Shown here piece by piece: positions 17,801 to 27,017 of a DNA stretch of 64,000 bases; position 1 is the first letter of the stretch, and the number at the start of each line of letters is the position of its first letter. Both the position numbers and the translations under genes were made by a program. Source of the stretch: BOKV01 sp041397525. GTDB taxonomy: Bacteria > Pseudomonadota > Alphaproteobacteria > Rhizobiales > Rhizobiaceae. The DNA lies in NCBI GenBank assembly GCA_041397525.1, contig JAWKWL010000004.1, forward strand, positions 124,001 to 188,000, in the 5' to 3' direction. Below the pieces are notes generated by a model. It saw only the letters and a list, made by a program, of their open reading frames with translations, did no database searches and had not been told where the DNA came from.

Positions 17801-18442
17801 TCAAAGACCGAGCATGACGTGCACGATCGGTGCCAGTGCCCTGCCCAGGGCGGCTGTGTTACCCGCATCCAGGTGAACGCCGTCAGCCGGTGCGGTTCTG
17901 GCTACTCCTGCCGCATCGAAGAAGCCGCATCCCGATTCATCCGCGAGGTCTGAATAGTGCGACGCCAGCATCGCCGATTGTTCGACGCCACCGGCAAGCA
18001 TTGCGGCAAAGAACGGATCTGCTGTTTCGCAAATCGGTGGTGGCGAAACGATCAGGACTTCCGGCGGCTCCTGCCCCGGCAGTCCGGGATTGTGGTTCCT
18101 GATAATGGAGACCAACCGGCGCATGCCCTGCAGCGATGCAATTGCAGTCCCGGCAATATGCGGCTTCATGTCATTCGAACCGAGCATCACGATGACAAGG
18201 TCCAGTGGCGCATGGGCGTAGAGGGCGGTTGGCAGCGTGCGCGCTCCGTTGCGGTCACAATCGGCCAAATGTTCGTCATAGGCGGTCGTGCGACCGCGAA
18301 GTGCATCCGTGATGACCCTCGCCCGCCCATCAAGCGCCTTTTCCAGCACATCGGGCCAGCGAACCGTCTCGGGGTGCCGCCCGCCGGTGGCTGGATCGGA
18401 CCCCCAGGTCAGCGAGTCGCCATATGCAAGGATGGTTTTCAA
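17801..18442 (-). CDS. SGNH/GDSL-family hydrolase (arylesterase-like)
   Basis: 213-residue SGNH hydrolase. Block I is ILAYGDSLTWG with the nucleophilic serine, the block III glycine/asparagine motif is VIVMLGSNDMK, and block V is DGVHLDAG with the catalytic Asp/His pair. No signal peptide, so probably cytoplasmic. Its start overlaps the pdhC stop by 4 bases, tying it to the pyruvate dehydrogenase operon, but any link to that complex is unproven. Confidence 0.88.
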   Translation of the reverse strand: MKTILAYGDSLTWGSDPATGGRHPETVRWPDVLEKALDGRARVITDALRGRTTAYDEHLADCDRNGARTLPTALYAHAPLDLVIVMLGSNDMKPHIAGTAIASLQGMRRLVSIIRNHNPGLPGQEPPEVLIVSPPPICETADPFFAAMLAGGVEQSAMLASHYSDLADESGCGFFDAAGVARTAPADGVHLDAGNTAALGRALAPIVHVMLGL

Positions 18443-19767
18443 ACCAGCATTCCCATCGGGCTTTCAATATAGCGCCTGAAGGCACCGAGCAATTCCGCGC
18501 CCAGGGCTCCGTCCACCGCACGGTGATCGGTTGAGAGCGTCACGGTCATGACTGTTGCAACAGCAAGTGCGCCGTTACACACGACCGGGCGCTGTTCGCC
18601 AGCGCCGATTGCCAGAATGGTCGCATGCGGTGGATTGACGACGGCTGCGAAGTTTTTCACGCCCATCATGCCCATGTTGGAGACTGCAGTGGTGCCGCCC
18701 TGATATTCCTCGGGCTTCAGCTTGCGCTCCTTGGCGCGTTTGCCAAGGTCTTTCATCTCGTTGGAAATCACTGACAGCGGCTTCAATTCGGCATGGCGGA
18801 CAATCGGGGTTATCAGCCCGCCCGTTATGGATACCGCGACACCGACATCGGAATGCTTGTGCATGACCATCGCATCATCGGTCCAGGAAACATTGGCCTG
18901 CGGCACGTCGCGCAGGGCAAGTGCCAGTGCCTTGATGATCATGTCGTTGACCGAAAGCTTGTAGGCGGGCTTTTCGTCCTTGACGGGTGCCGCATTGTTC
19001 AACTGCTCGCGAAGCGCCAGCAATGCATCGAGTTCGCAATCAACCGAGACATAGAAATGCGGAATGGTCTGCTTGGATTCGGTCAAGCGCCTGGCGATGG
19101 TCTTGCGCATGCCGTCATGCTTGACGAGTTCATAGCTGCCTTCCTCGAACAGCTTGAGAGTCTGATCGGACGACATTCCAGCTGGCGCAGCCTGTGCAGG
19201 TGCGGCTTTTGGGGCGGGGGCCGTTGCGGTAGCACCGCCTGAAGCGATTGCCGCCTCTACATCCGCCTTGACAACCCTGCCCTTCGGACCTGTGCCGGAA
19301 ACTTTGGCAATGTCGATTCCGCCTTCACGCGCGATGCGTCGCGCCAGTGGCGAAGAGAATACACGTTCACCCGATGGGCCAGTTGCCGCCGAAACGGGAG
19401 TTGGTGCGGGAGTTGGAGCTGAAGCCTGGACAGGGGCCGGAGTGTCAGTCTTTGGCGCATCGGCCTTGGCGGCTTGGGGTGCCGGAGCAGCGCCTCCGCC
19501 CTTCGCCGCATCGGCCGCATTCTCACCCTCGCCTGCAAGGATTGCGATAACGGCATTGACCTTTACCGCTTCGGTCCCGGCTGGCACCACAATCTTCGCG
19601 ATGGTTCCCTCGTCGACTGCCTCGACTTCCATCGTTGCCTTGTCGGTCTCGATCTCGGCAATCACGTCGCCTGGACCAACCTTGTCGCCTTCCTTGACCA
19701 GCCATTTGGCAAGGTTGCCCTCCTCCATCGTGGGGGACAAGGCTGGCATGGTAATATTGATCGGCAT
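18439..19767 (-). CDS. pdhC: Pyruvate dehydrogenase E2, dihydrolipoamide acetyltransferase
   Basis: 442 residues. An N-terminal lipoyl domain (residues 1-80) has the modified lysine in ETDKATME, followed by a flexible alanine/proline linker, the peripheral subunit-binding domain (SPLARRIAREGGIDIAKVSGTGPKGRVVKADVE) and the catalytic 2-oxoacid dehydrogenase acyltransferase domain ending near the active-site HRAVDGALGA. It forms the core of the complex and passes acetyl groups to CoA. It lies 3 bases after the small gene 19771-20052. Confidence 0.96.
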   Translation of the reverse strand: MPINITMPALSPTMEEGNLAKWLVKEGDKVGPGDVIAEIETDKATMEVEAVDEGTIAKIVVPAGTEAVKVNAVIAILAGEGENAADAAKGGGAAPAPQAAKADAPKTDTPAPVQASAPTPAPTPVSAATGPSGERVFSSPLARRIAREGGIDIAKVSGTGPKGRVVKADVEAAIASGGATATAPAPKAAPAQAAPAGMSSDQTLKLFEEGSYELVKHDGMRKTIARRLTESKQTIPHFYVSVDCELDALLALREQLNNAAPVKDEKPAYKLSVNDMIIKALALALRDVPQANVSWTDDAMVMHKHSDVGVAVSITGGLITPIVRHAELKPLSVISNEMKDLGKRAKERKLKPEEYQGGTTAVSNMGMMGVKNFAAVVNPPHATILAIGAGEQRPVVCNGALAVATVMTVTLSTDHRAVDGALGAELLGAFRRYIESPMGMLV

Positions 19768-19770
19768 CGG

Positions 19771-20052
19771 TCAGCTCCCGTTTTCATCTTCGAACAATCC
19801 GTCATTCAACAGCATGTTCGTGGTGATGCGTATCTTGCCATCATCTGCCGGTATCCGGCCAGCCAAAACAGTCAGGCGTTTGGCTTCGCGGACGGCAAAA
19901 ACTATGGCTTCCTCGGGGTCGAAGCTGCGCTGATAAAGCGCTTCAAGCGCCTCGCGCGACACCTCGACCACACAATTCCTGGCATCAAACACCACTGATC
20001 CCGACAATCGGTCAAAGCGAACTGTACGAAGATCAAGGCGTTGCACTGCCAA
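19771..20052 (-). CDS. Small protein of the pdh operon, function unknown
   Basis: 93-residue protein between pdhB and pdhC, separated by 4 and 3 bases, so clearly part of the operon. It has a strand-rich N-terminal part (VRFDRLSGSVVFDARNCVVEVSREALEAL) and an ITTNMLL segment near the end. The pattern vaguely resembles DUF1488-type proteins, but I do not assign a family with confidence. No signal peptide or membrane segment. Confidence 0.75.
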   Translation of the reverse strand: MAVQRLDLRTVRFDRLSGSVVFDARNCVVEVSREALEALYQRSFDPEEAIVFAVREAKRLTVLAGRIPADDGKIRITTNMLLNDGLFEDENGS

Positions 20053-20056
20053 ATGT

Positions 20057-21442
20057 TCAACCCTTGTATGTGACGGCTTTCACCGCCTCGACGACTTCAC
20101 CGACATTTGGCAATGCAAGCTTTTCCAGATTGGCGGCATAGGGCATGGGAACATCCTTGCCGCAAATGGTGATGACGGGGGCATCAAGCCAGTCGAAGGC
20201 GCGCTGCATTACCTGGCTTGCAATGTGATCGCCGACTGAGGATTGCGGGAAACCTTCCTCGACGGTGACAAGCCTTCCGGTCTTCTGCACGGAGCGCAGA
20301 ACCGTATCCCAGTCAATGGGACGCAAGGTTCGCAGGTCAATGATTTCCGCGTCAATACCCATGGCTGCGAGTTCAGCTTCGGCCTTGACCGCATAGGTCA
20401 TGCCGATGCCGAAGGAGACAATGGTCACGTCCTTGCCGGTCTTGTGGATCCTTGCCTTGCCGATCGGCAGCACGAAATCGTCAAGCTGCGGAACGTCAAA
20501 GGATTGACCGTAGAGGATTTCGTTTTCCAGGAAGATCACCGGATTGGGATCGCGAATTGCGGCCTTGAGCAGACCCTTGGCGTCGGCGGCCGTATAGGGC
20601 ATCACCACCTTGAGCCCTGGAATGTGGCTGTACCAGGCTGCGTAGCATTGCGAATGCTGCGCGCCAACGCGGGCGGCTGCGCCATTGGGGCCGCGAAACA
20701 CCATCGGCGCACCCATTTGGCCGCCTGACATGTACAGTGTCTTGGCAGCAGAATTGATGATCTGGTCAATCGCCTGCATGGCGAAGTTGAAAGTCATGAA
20801 TTCGACGATCGGCTTGAGGCCGGCCATGGCCGCGCCAACGCCGATACCTGCAAAACCATGCTCGGTAATGGGGGTGTCTATCACCCGCTTGGGACCGAAC
20901 TCCTGCAACAGCCCTTGTGTGATCTTGTAGGCGCCCTGGTATTCGGCCACTTCCTCGCCCATCACGAACACATCTGCATCGCGACGCATTTCCTCTGCCA
21001 TGGCGGAGTTGAGCGCCTCGCGCACGGTCATTTTGACCATTTCGGTGCCCGCAGGAATGTCAGGATCGGCAGCAATTTCCGCAACGGGTGCTGCAGGCAG
21101 GGATACCTGTGCGGGTGGCTCGCCAACAGATGCTGCAGTCGTTGCTTGTGCATGGGGTGCCGGACTTGGTGCAGCACTGGCTGCCGCATTGGCGTCCTCA
21201 CCTTCACCGGCAAGGATGGCAATTGCCGTGTTGACCTTGACGCCTTCGGTGCCCGCTGCAATCAGGATCCTGGCGATGACACCTTCGTCAACGGCCTCGA
21301 CTTCCATCGTGGCCTTGTCGGTTTCGATCTCCGCAATCACATCGCCAGGTGCAACCTTGTCACCCTCCTTGACGAGCCATTTGGCGAGATTGCCCTCTTC
21401 CATGGTTGGCGAAAGGGCAGGCATCAGGATTTCAGTTGGCAT
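20057..21442 (-). CDS. pdhB: Pyruvate dehydrogenase E1 beta subunit with N-terminal lipoyl domain
   Basis: 461 residues. A lipoyl domain (residues 1-80, lysine in ETDKATME) and a linker precede the transketolase-like E1-beta domain (VREALNSAMAEEMRRD, GEEVAEYQGAYKITQGL, PITEHGFAGIGVGAAM, and the C-terminal transketolase domain). The lipoyl extension on E1-beta is typical of rhizobia and relatives. Its lipoyl domain is nearly identical to that of pdhC, indicating duplication. It follows pdhA by 21 bases. Confidence 0.96.
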   Translation of the reverse strand: MPTEILMPALSPTMEEGNLAKWLVKEGDKVAPGDVIAEIETDKATMEVEAVDEGVIARILIAAGTEGVKVNTAIAILAGEGEDANAAASAAPSPAPHAQATTAASVGEPPAQVSLPAAPVAEIAADPDIPAGTEMVKMTVREALNSAMAEEMRRDADVFVMGEEVAEYQGAYKITQGLLQEFGPKRVIDTPITEHGFAGIGVGAAMAGLKPIVEFMTFNFAMQAIDQIINSAAKTLYMSGGQMGAPMVFRGPNGAAARVGAQHSQCYAAWYSHIPGLKVVMPYTAADAKGLLKAAIRDPNPVIFLENEILYGQSFDVPQLDDFVLPIGKARIHKTGKDVTIVSFGIGMTYAVKAEAELAAMGIDAEIIDLRTLRPIDWDTVLRSVQKTGRLVTVEEGFPQSSVGDHIASQVMQRAFDWLDAPVITICGKDVPMPYAANLEKLALPNVGEVVEAVKAVTYKG

Positions 21443-21463
21443 GGTCTGTTCCTCCCCGCCGTG

Positions 21464-22510
21464 TCACAACAGAATGTCAGTATAGAGCTCGGATATGTTC
21501 GGCTCGGGATCATTCTGGGCGAAATCGGCCGACTTGCCGACGATTTCACGAATTTCCTTGTCTATGGCCTTGAGGTCATCCTCGCTGGCCAACTTGTCCT
21601 CGATCAAACGCAACCGGACCTGTTCAATCGGATCATGCTCCGCGCGCATCTTCTGTACCTCGTCCTTGCTGCGATACTTCGCCGGATCGGACATGGAATG
21701 GCCACGATAGCGGTAGGTTTGCATTTCGAGGATCATCGGCCCTTTGCCTGCGCGGCACCATGCAACCGCCTCGTCGCCGGCAGCCTTGACGGCGCGGACA
21801 TCCATGCCGTCCACCTGCATGCCGGGGATGTTGAATGAAGCACCACGCTGGGAAAAATCTGTCAGCGCCGAAGCGCGCGAGACTGCCGTGCCCATCGCAT
21901 AGCGGTTGTTTTCGATGATGTAGATGACCGGCAGCTTCCAAAGCTCGGCCATGTTGAAGCTTTCATAGACCTGGCCCTGGTTGGACGCTCCGTCACCGAA
22001 ATAGGTCAGGCTTACCCGGTCATTGTCACGATAGTGATTGGCGAAGGCGAGGCCGGTGCCGAGCGATACTTGCGCGCCGACAATGCCATGGCCGCCATAG
22101 AAATTCTTTTCCTTGGAGAACATGTGCATAGAGCCGCCCTTGCCCTTGGACAAACCGCCGCGCCGACCAGTCAGCTCGGCCATGACGCCGTTCGGATCCA
22201 TGCCAAGCGCCAGCATGTGGCCATGGTCGCGATAGCCGGTGATAACCTGGTCGCCTTCGCCGATTGCCATCTGCATGCCGGTAACGACGGCTTCCTGGCC
22301 AATGTAAAGGTGACAAAAACCGCCGATGAAGCCCATGCCGTAAAGCTGGCCCGCCTTTTCCTCGAAACGGCGGATGAGAAGCATCATCCTGTAGGCTTCC
22401 ATCTCCTGATCGCGAGAGAATTTCGCCGGTTTGGGCGCAGAGCGCGAACCGCCATGGCTGGATGCGGATTTAGCTGTAGATGATACGGATTTGCCAGGCT
22501 TTGCAGCCAT
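21464..22510 (-). CDS. pdhA: Pyruvate dehydrogenase E1 alpha subunit
   Basis: 348-residue thiamine-diphosphate enzyme subunit that decarboxylates pyruvate. The TPP motif GDGASNQGQVYESFNMA ends with the expected asparagine region (ENNRYAMGT), and the phosphorylation-loop-like YRYRGHSMSDP is present. The first 30 residues are a lysine/serine-rich leader, normal for this group. It is the first gene of pdhA-pdhB-orf-pdhC-hydrolase; about 210 bases upstream separate it from ftsB and should hold the promoter. Confidence 0.96.
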   Translation of the reverse strand: MAAKPGKSVSSTAKSASSHGGSRSAPKPAKFSRDQEMEAYRMMLLIRRFEEKAGQLYGMGFIGGFCHLYIGQEAVVTGMQMAIGEGDQVITGYRDHGHMLALGMDPNGVMAELTGRRGGLSKGKGGSMHMFSKEKNFYGGHGIVGAQVSLGTGLAFANHYRDNDRVSLTYFGDGASNQGQVYESFNMAELWKLPVIYIIENNRYAMGTAVSRASALTDFSQRGASFNIPGMQVDGMDVRAVKAAGDEAVAWCRAGKGPMILEMQTYRYRGHSMSDPAKYRSKDEVQKMRAEHDPIEQVRLRLIEDKLASEDDLKAIDKEIREIVGKSADFAQNDPEPNISELYTDILL

Positions 22511-22723
22511 TTGCCCTCTCCCTCATGTGCCACTTCCGCAGCCTTGCGCCTGCAGAAGACCTCCTGACACCGCACATCCGCCATTGGCAGACGCCGGATA
22601 CCCTTACTGCTGCAACCATATTGCATGGCGACGGCTTTACAATTGCAAAAAACGCATGCCTTCCAAGCAGTCTGTATAACCAAAATCAGTTAAACCGGGC
22701 TAATTAATCTTATTCCAGTTAAT

Positions 22724-23032
22724 TCAACGGAGAATGACAACTTCGTTGGGCGCGCTGACCCCAAGCATGCGTCGCGACTGTTCGTCCAGCATGTCCTGTT
22801 CAAGCGTGCCATCGCGCAACAGACGGACCCTGGCTTCAAGGTCTTCGCGCTGATGTTTGAGGCGGACGAGCTCGTATTCGAGTCTTACCTCATCTTCTGC
22901 GATCCGCGCAGCTGCTTCAAGACCGAAGCGGCCGGACCAGGCATGGTGGAGGAAATAGGCCATCAGCACCAGGCAAATGGCTGGAATGGCAAAACGGTGA
23001 AGACGACCGTTCTTCTTCTGGCGGGTAGACAA
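22724..23032 (-). CDS. ftsB: Septum formation initiator FtsB/DivIC family
   Basis: 102-residue bitopic membrane protein: a basic N-terminus, one transmembrane segment (about residues 14-31, FAIPAICLVLMAYFLHHA), a coiled coil (IAEDEVRLEYELVRLKHQREDLEARVRLL) and a conserved end (DMLDEQSRRMLGVSAPNEVVI). It belongs to the FtsB/DivIC division proteins that act with FtsL and FtsQ at the septum. Position between eno and pdhA is conserved in Proteobacteria. Confidence 0.88.
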   Translation of the reverse strand: MSTRQKKNGRLHRFAIPAICLVLMAYFLHHAWSGRFGLEAAARIAEDEVRLEYELVRLKHQREDLEARVRLLRDGTLEQDMLDEQSRRMLGVSAPNEVVILR

Positions 23033-23121
23033 ATCTGCAGCCCCTGAACTCGATACAACTGTGGAACTGGGATCAAGTCTCGCTGAACAGCCTTAATGAC
23101 GGGTTTACCGATTGGCTAAAA

Positions 23122-23152
23122 ACCAAAAAAATGGCGGGCGTGAAGCCCGCCA
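23122..23152 (-). terminator. Intrinsic terminator downstream of eno
   Basis: On the minus strand, GATGGCGGGCTTCACGCCCG continues into CCATTTTTTTGG: a stem of about 9 bp with a short loop and a T-run, 22 bases past the eno stop. Confidence 0.85.
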
Positions 23153-23174
23153 TCAATTGCATGGGGTTCACCTG

Positions 23175-24452
23175 TCAACGGGAGCGCAGGATTTGAGTGC
23201 CCGCGTAATGTGCTACCGGCCCCAGTTCCTCCTCGATGCGGATCAGCTGGTTGTATTTTGCAAGCCGGTCGGAGCGCGCGAGCGAGCCGGTCTTGATCTG
23301 CCCGCAATTCATTGCGACTGCCAGATCCGCAATGGTTGAATCCTCGGTTTCACCGGAGCGGTGCGACATCACCGACGTGTAACCGGCGCGATGCGCAGTT
23401 TCGACGGCATCGATGGTTTCGGTGAGCGTGCCGATCTGGTTGACCTTGACCAGGATCGAATTGGCAACGCCCATGCGTATGCCATCGCGCAGGCGATTGG
23501 AATTGGTGACGAAAAGGTCATCACCAACGAGCTGGCAGGTCTTGCCGATCATGTCGGTCAGGGTTTTCCAACCCTCCCAGTCATCCTCGGACATTCCATC
23601 CTCGATCGAGATGATCGGATAATCGGCGGCAAGGCTCGCGAGGTATTTTGCCTGGGCCTTCGGATCGCGGGTCTTTTTCTCACCCTCATAGACGTAGTTG
23701 CCGTCCTTGAAAAATTCCGTGGCAGCGCAATCGAGTGCGATAAACATGTCTTCGCCGGGCTTGTAACCGGCCTTCTCGATGGAGGACATGATGAAATCGA
23801 GCGCGGCCTTGGCGTTTTTCAGGTTTGGCGCGAAGCCGCCCTCATCGCCGATACCAGTGTTGTGACCGGCATCCTTGAGGGCCTTCTTCAAGGTATGGAA
23901 GGTTTCCGAACCCATGCGCACAGCATCAGCCAACGAAGATGCTCCAACCGGCATGATCATGAATTCCTGGAAATCGATCGGATTGTCGGCATGCGCACCA
24001 CCGTTGATGATGTTCATCATCGGCACCGGAAGCACATGTGCACTGGCGCCCCCGACATAGCGATACAGCGGAAGTGCTGCTGCTTCAGCTGCCGCCTTGG
24101 CCACTGCAAGCGAGACACCGAGAATGGCGTTGGCACCAAGCCGGGACTTGTTCGGCGTGCCGTCGAGCTCGATCATCAAGGCGTCGATCGCCATCTGGTT
24201 CTCGGCTTCCATGCCACTGAGCGCATCGAACAATTCGCCATTGACGGCGGCAACTGCCTTCTGCACGCCCTTGCCGTGATAGCGTGACCCGCCATCGCGG
24301 AGTTCGACTGCCTCATGCGCACCGGTTGACGCGCCAGAGGGCACACCCGCCCTACCCATCGAGCCATCTTCCAGTATAACGTCAACCTCGACCGTGGGAT
24401 TACCGCGGCTGTCAAGAATTTCCCGACCAGTGATATCAATGATTGCAGTCAT
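23175..24452 (-). CDS. eno: Enolase
   Basis: 425-residue glycolytic enzyme converting 2-phosphoglycerate to phosphoenolpyruvate; also a usual degradosome partner. Key parts: GASTGAHEAVELRDGG, the metal ligands in ALDCAA, SIEDGM and VGDDL, the catalytic lysine in ILVKVNQIG and SHRSGETED. GAGGA precedes the ATG at 24452 (MTAIIDITG); the frame from 24491 adds 13 unsupported residues. Confidence 0.97.
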   Translation of the reverse strand: MTAIIDITGREILDSRGNPTVEVDVILEDGSMGRAGVPSGASTGAHEAVELRDGGSRYHGKGVQKAVAAVNGELFDALSGMEAENQMAIDALMIELDGTPNKSRLGANAILGVSLAVAKAAAEAAALPLYRYVGGASAHVLPVPMMNIINGGAHADNPIDFQEFMIMPVGASSLADAVRMGSETFHTLKKALKDAGHNTGIGDEGGFAPNLKNAKAALDFIMSSIEKAGYKPGEDMFIALDCAATEFFKDGNYVYEGEKKTRDPKAQAKYLASLAADYPIISIEDGMSEDDWEGWKTLTDMIGKTCQLVGDDLFVTNSNRLRDGIRMGVANSILVKVNQIGTLTETIDAVETAHRAGYTSVMSHRSGETEDSTIADLAVAMNCGQIKTGSLARSDRLAKYNQLIRIEEELGPVAHYAGTQILRSR

Positions 24453-24674
24453 TCCAGTCCTCTTGCATTGGTGCCATTGATCGGGTTTCAACCCTCACAT
24501 TTCGCGCTGCTTCTACCTTCACAAAATGACAGAAGCAATTTGCGAGCCGCATTATTTCCCCGAAATCGCCACTTTCCTGCCAGTTGACGCACACAAACAG
24601 GCTCCATCTATTGCTGGACCCGCTTCGCGGGAGAAATCAATTCGGCCTGCAGGCCGGGAATTTGGCAGCAAACC

Positions 24675-25142
24675 ATGATCGATCCCAATCCACACATTTC
24701 CCGATATTCGGCACTGTCGGTAATTTCCCCACATGCGATCGTACCGCGTCTGGTGCGATCCGGCCTGCCGGCTGCGCTCGGACTGACCGTCGCCGCCTTC
24801 TTGTCCGCGGGTATTGCCAAGGCTGATCCGGTCGATTGCAGCGCTGCTTCAAAACCGGCGGAATTTGAAATCTGCAATTCTGAAACATTGATGGTGAATG
24901 ACGAAACCCTTTCCCGCATCCAGGGCGAAATTGAAAGCCGGGCAACCAGCCGCCCGCAACGCCAGCTCATTCAACGCAGCCATGAGGCGTGGTTGCGCGA
25001 GCGTGATTCCTGCGGTGCCGACAGGCCCTGTCTCGAATTGCGTTATGAGGCCAGGATTGCGGAGCTGAAACGTGGCGATGCCCTGCGTCCGGTTGCATCA
25101 AACGGTTTCATCCGCTTCGGCCAACGGGGCACAAGCGGCTGA
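24675..25142 (+). CDS. LprI-like secreted protein (DUF1311-type)
   Basis: 155 residues. A hydrophobic segment near residues 28-50 (LVRSGLPAALGLTVAAFLSAGIAKA) acts as a signal sequence. The mature part has the DUF1311/LprI pattern: DCSAASKPAEFEICNSETLMVND, LIQRSHEAWLRERDSCGADRPCLELRYEARIAEL, with paired cysteines. LprI of Mycobacterium was described as a lysozyme inhibitor; I infer only an envelope role. It converges on kdsA 13 bases away. Confidence 0.78.
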   Translation: MIDPNPHISRYSALSVISPHAIVPRLVRSGLPAALGLTVAAFLSAGIAKADPVDCSAASKPAEFEICNSETLMVNDETLSRIQGEIESRATSRPQRQLIQRSHEAWLRERDSCGADRPCLELRYEARIAELKRGDALRPVASNGFIRFGQRGTSG

Positions 25143-25155
25143 GACCATCCCTGCT

Positions 25156-25995
25156 TCAGACCTGCTTCACAATTGAATCAATCGCCATCAACTGCTCCAG
25201 CAGGCCACGCATGTCTGAGAGTTTCATCATGTTGGGGCCATCGGAGGATTTGGTATTTTCCGGATCGTCATGGGTCTCGATGAAGACGCCGGCAACCCCT
25301 ACCGCCACGGCAGCGCGCGACAGACAAGGCACCATGGTGCGGTCGCCGCCGGAAGAACCGCCCTGCCCTCCCGGGCTCTGAACCGAATGGGTCGCGTCGA
25401 AAATCACCGGCGCGCCGGTTTCGCGCGCCATGATCGGCAGAGCCCGCATGTCCGACACCAGCGTATTGTAGCCGAAGCTCGCTCCACGTTCCGTGACAAG
25501 CACATTGGGATTGCCGCTGTCGGTCACTTTGGCCACGACATTCTTCATGTCCCAGGGAGCCAGGAATTGCCCCTTCTTGACGTTGACGATGGTACCCGTA
25601 TTGGCGGCCGCAACCAGCAGGTCGGTCTGGCGACACAGGAATGCCGGTATCTGCAACACATCGACATGCGGCGCCACGATTGCGCATTGTTCAGCCGTGT
25701 GCACATCCGTCAGAATGGAAACGCCCAGTTCCTTGCGCAACTCGTCAAAGACCGGCATGGCAGCGTCGAGCCCGGAGCCGCGTGTCGCACCGATGCTGGT
25801 ACGGTTGGCCTTGTCGTAACTTGTCTTGTAGACAAAACCGATGCCGAGTTCAGCCGTGAGTTCCTTCAAGGCTCCGGCCATGTCGAAGGCATGCTGGCGG
25901 CTTTCAAGCTGGCAGGGACCAGCAATCAGTGACAACGGTGCGGTGTTGGAAAAGACCGCCGTGCCAACGGTGACGGCGCTGTTTGCCTTCATCAT
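25156..25995 (-). CDS. kdsA: 3-deoxy-8-phosphooctulonate synthase KdsA
   Basis: 279-residue enzyme that condenses arabinose-5-phosphate and phosphoenolpyruvate to Kdo-8-phosphate for lipopolysaccharide. Family motifs: LIAGPCQLESRQHAFDMAG, YKTSYDKANRTS, TDVHTAEQC, LVTERGASFGYN, DATHSVQSPGG. Its start overlaps the stop of the VOC gene upstream (ATGA), so the two are co-translated. Confidence 0.96.
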   Translation of the reverse strand: MMKANSAVTVGTAVFSNTAPLSLIAGPCQLESRQHAFDMAGALKELTAELGIGFVYKTSYDKANRTSIGATRGSGLDAAMPVFDELRKELGVSILTDVHTAEQCAIVAPHVDVLQIPAFLCRQTDLLVAAANTGTIVNVKKGQFLAPWDMKNVVAKVTDSGNPNVLVTERGASFGYNTLVSDMRALPIMARETGAPVIFDATHSVQSPGGQGGSSGGDRTMVPCLSRAAVAVGVAGVFIETHDDPENTKSSDGPNMMKLSDMRGLLEQLMAIDSIVKQV

Positions 25996-26894
25996 TTCAC
26001 TTCCTCGAATGCGTAGATGGCGCCCTGGCCGGGAGCAGGATCAATTACAACGCGCCCGGCATGTTCGCGCCACTCGACACCTGTTTTCTGCAGGTGTTTC
26101 TTCAATGTATCGAGCCTGGCGGTTGAAAAAATGATCGCCTTGAGGCGCAAGCCGCGCGCATGGCGGCAAGTGCCGCTCGCGCCAAACCAGGCTTTCATGC
26201 CGTCCGGTGAATAGACAGCAAGATTGGCGTTGGCAGCCTTGATTTCCATCCCGAAGGAATGCGCATTCACCTCACGCTGGCGGGCGAGCTCCTGGATGAA
26301 ATACTGGAAATCGGTGGGATTGGCCTCGTAAAATGCGATTTCCTTGATGCCACCAACCGTATTGGCATGTTTTTGCAGCGCGGAACGGTCGGTCTTGGGC
26401 ACGTTCAGGCGCTCGCAAGTAAACAGGAAACAATCCGGGGCGCGCAAGTCTGCAGCGAAAGCGAGGCGAAACTCACCCTTGTCGCGATTGCCATTGGCAT
26501 CTTCGAAGATGCGTCCGAATTTCAGCAGTTTTCCCGCCGAATAGCCAAGCTTGCCGAAATGCTTGTGATCCGATGCAGCGTCACTGGTAGCAAAGGCAAT
26601 CGCGGAAAATCCGTTCTGGCTGCGGCGGAAGCGATACGCCTGGTCGCGCGCCACGAACACATTGCCCTTGATGGCGGCTGCCTCGCAGGTTTCGCGGTGA
26701 CCCACAGCGAGAGGTTCCAGGTATGTGCCGTCAGCCAGGAACACACAGGCATTTTCAGTACCGAAGGGATGCCTGGCATCGGCGGCAACTGAAAAGCCCA
26801 GTGCCGAATGACGATTGCGCGACACTTCCAGTCCCTCGACCGGGAGAACGAGATGGTCAACTGCGCGCGCTTGCATGGGGGATGAAGAATTCAT
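25992..26894 (-). CDS. VOC-superfamily protein (glyoxalase-like domain)
   Basis: About 300 residues with a glyoxalase-like (Glyoxalase_3 type) domain: AVDHLVLPVEGLEVSRNRHSALGF followed by HPFGTENACVFLADGTYLEPLAV. The function is unknown; members are metal-dependent lyases, isomerases or dioxygenases. The N-terminus is uncertain: ATG at 26894 (MNSSSPMQ) is chosen over 27002, and 26876 is possible. The 4-base overlap with kdsA indicates a shared mRNA, but no metabolic link is known. Confidence 0.75.
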   Translation of the reverse strand: MNSSSPMQARAVDHLVLPVEGLEVSRNRHSALGFSVAADARHPFGTENACVFLADGTYLEPLAVGHRETCEAAAIKGNVFVARDQAYRFRRSQNGFSAIAFATSDAASDHKHFGKLGYSAGKLLKFGRIFEDANGNRDKGEFRLAFAADLRAPDCFLFTCERLNVPKTDRSALQKHANTVGGIKEIAFYEANPTDFQYFIQELARQREVNAHSFGMEIKAANANLAVYSPDGMKAWFGASGTCRHARGLRLKAIIFSTARLDTLKKHLQKTGVEWREHAGRVVIDPAPGQGAIYAFEEVK

Positions 26895-27017
26895 GGATAC
26901 CGCTTTGCCTGATTGCTGCCTCGCCAAGGCTCGATTTGTCCGGTTTGCCCGATGTGCGAGGTGTTTGCAAGCGTCGCACTCACTGGTGCGCGGACATGGC
27001 AATGACGGAACCGGTGT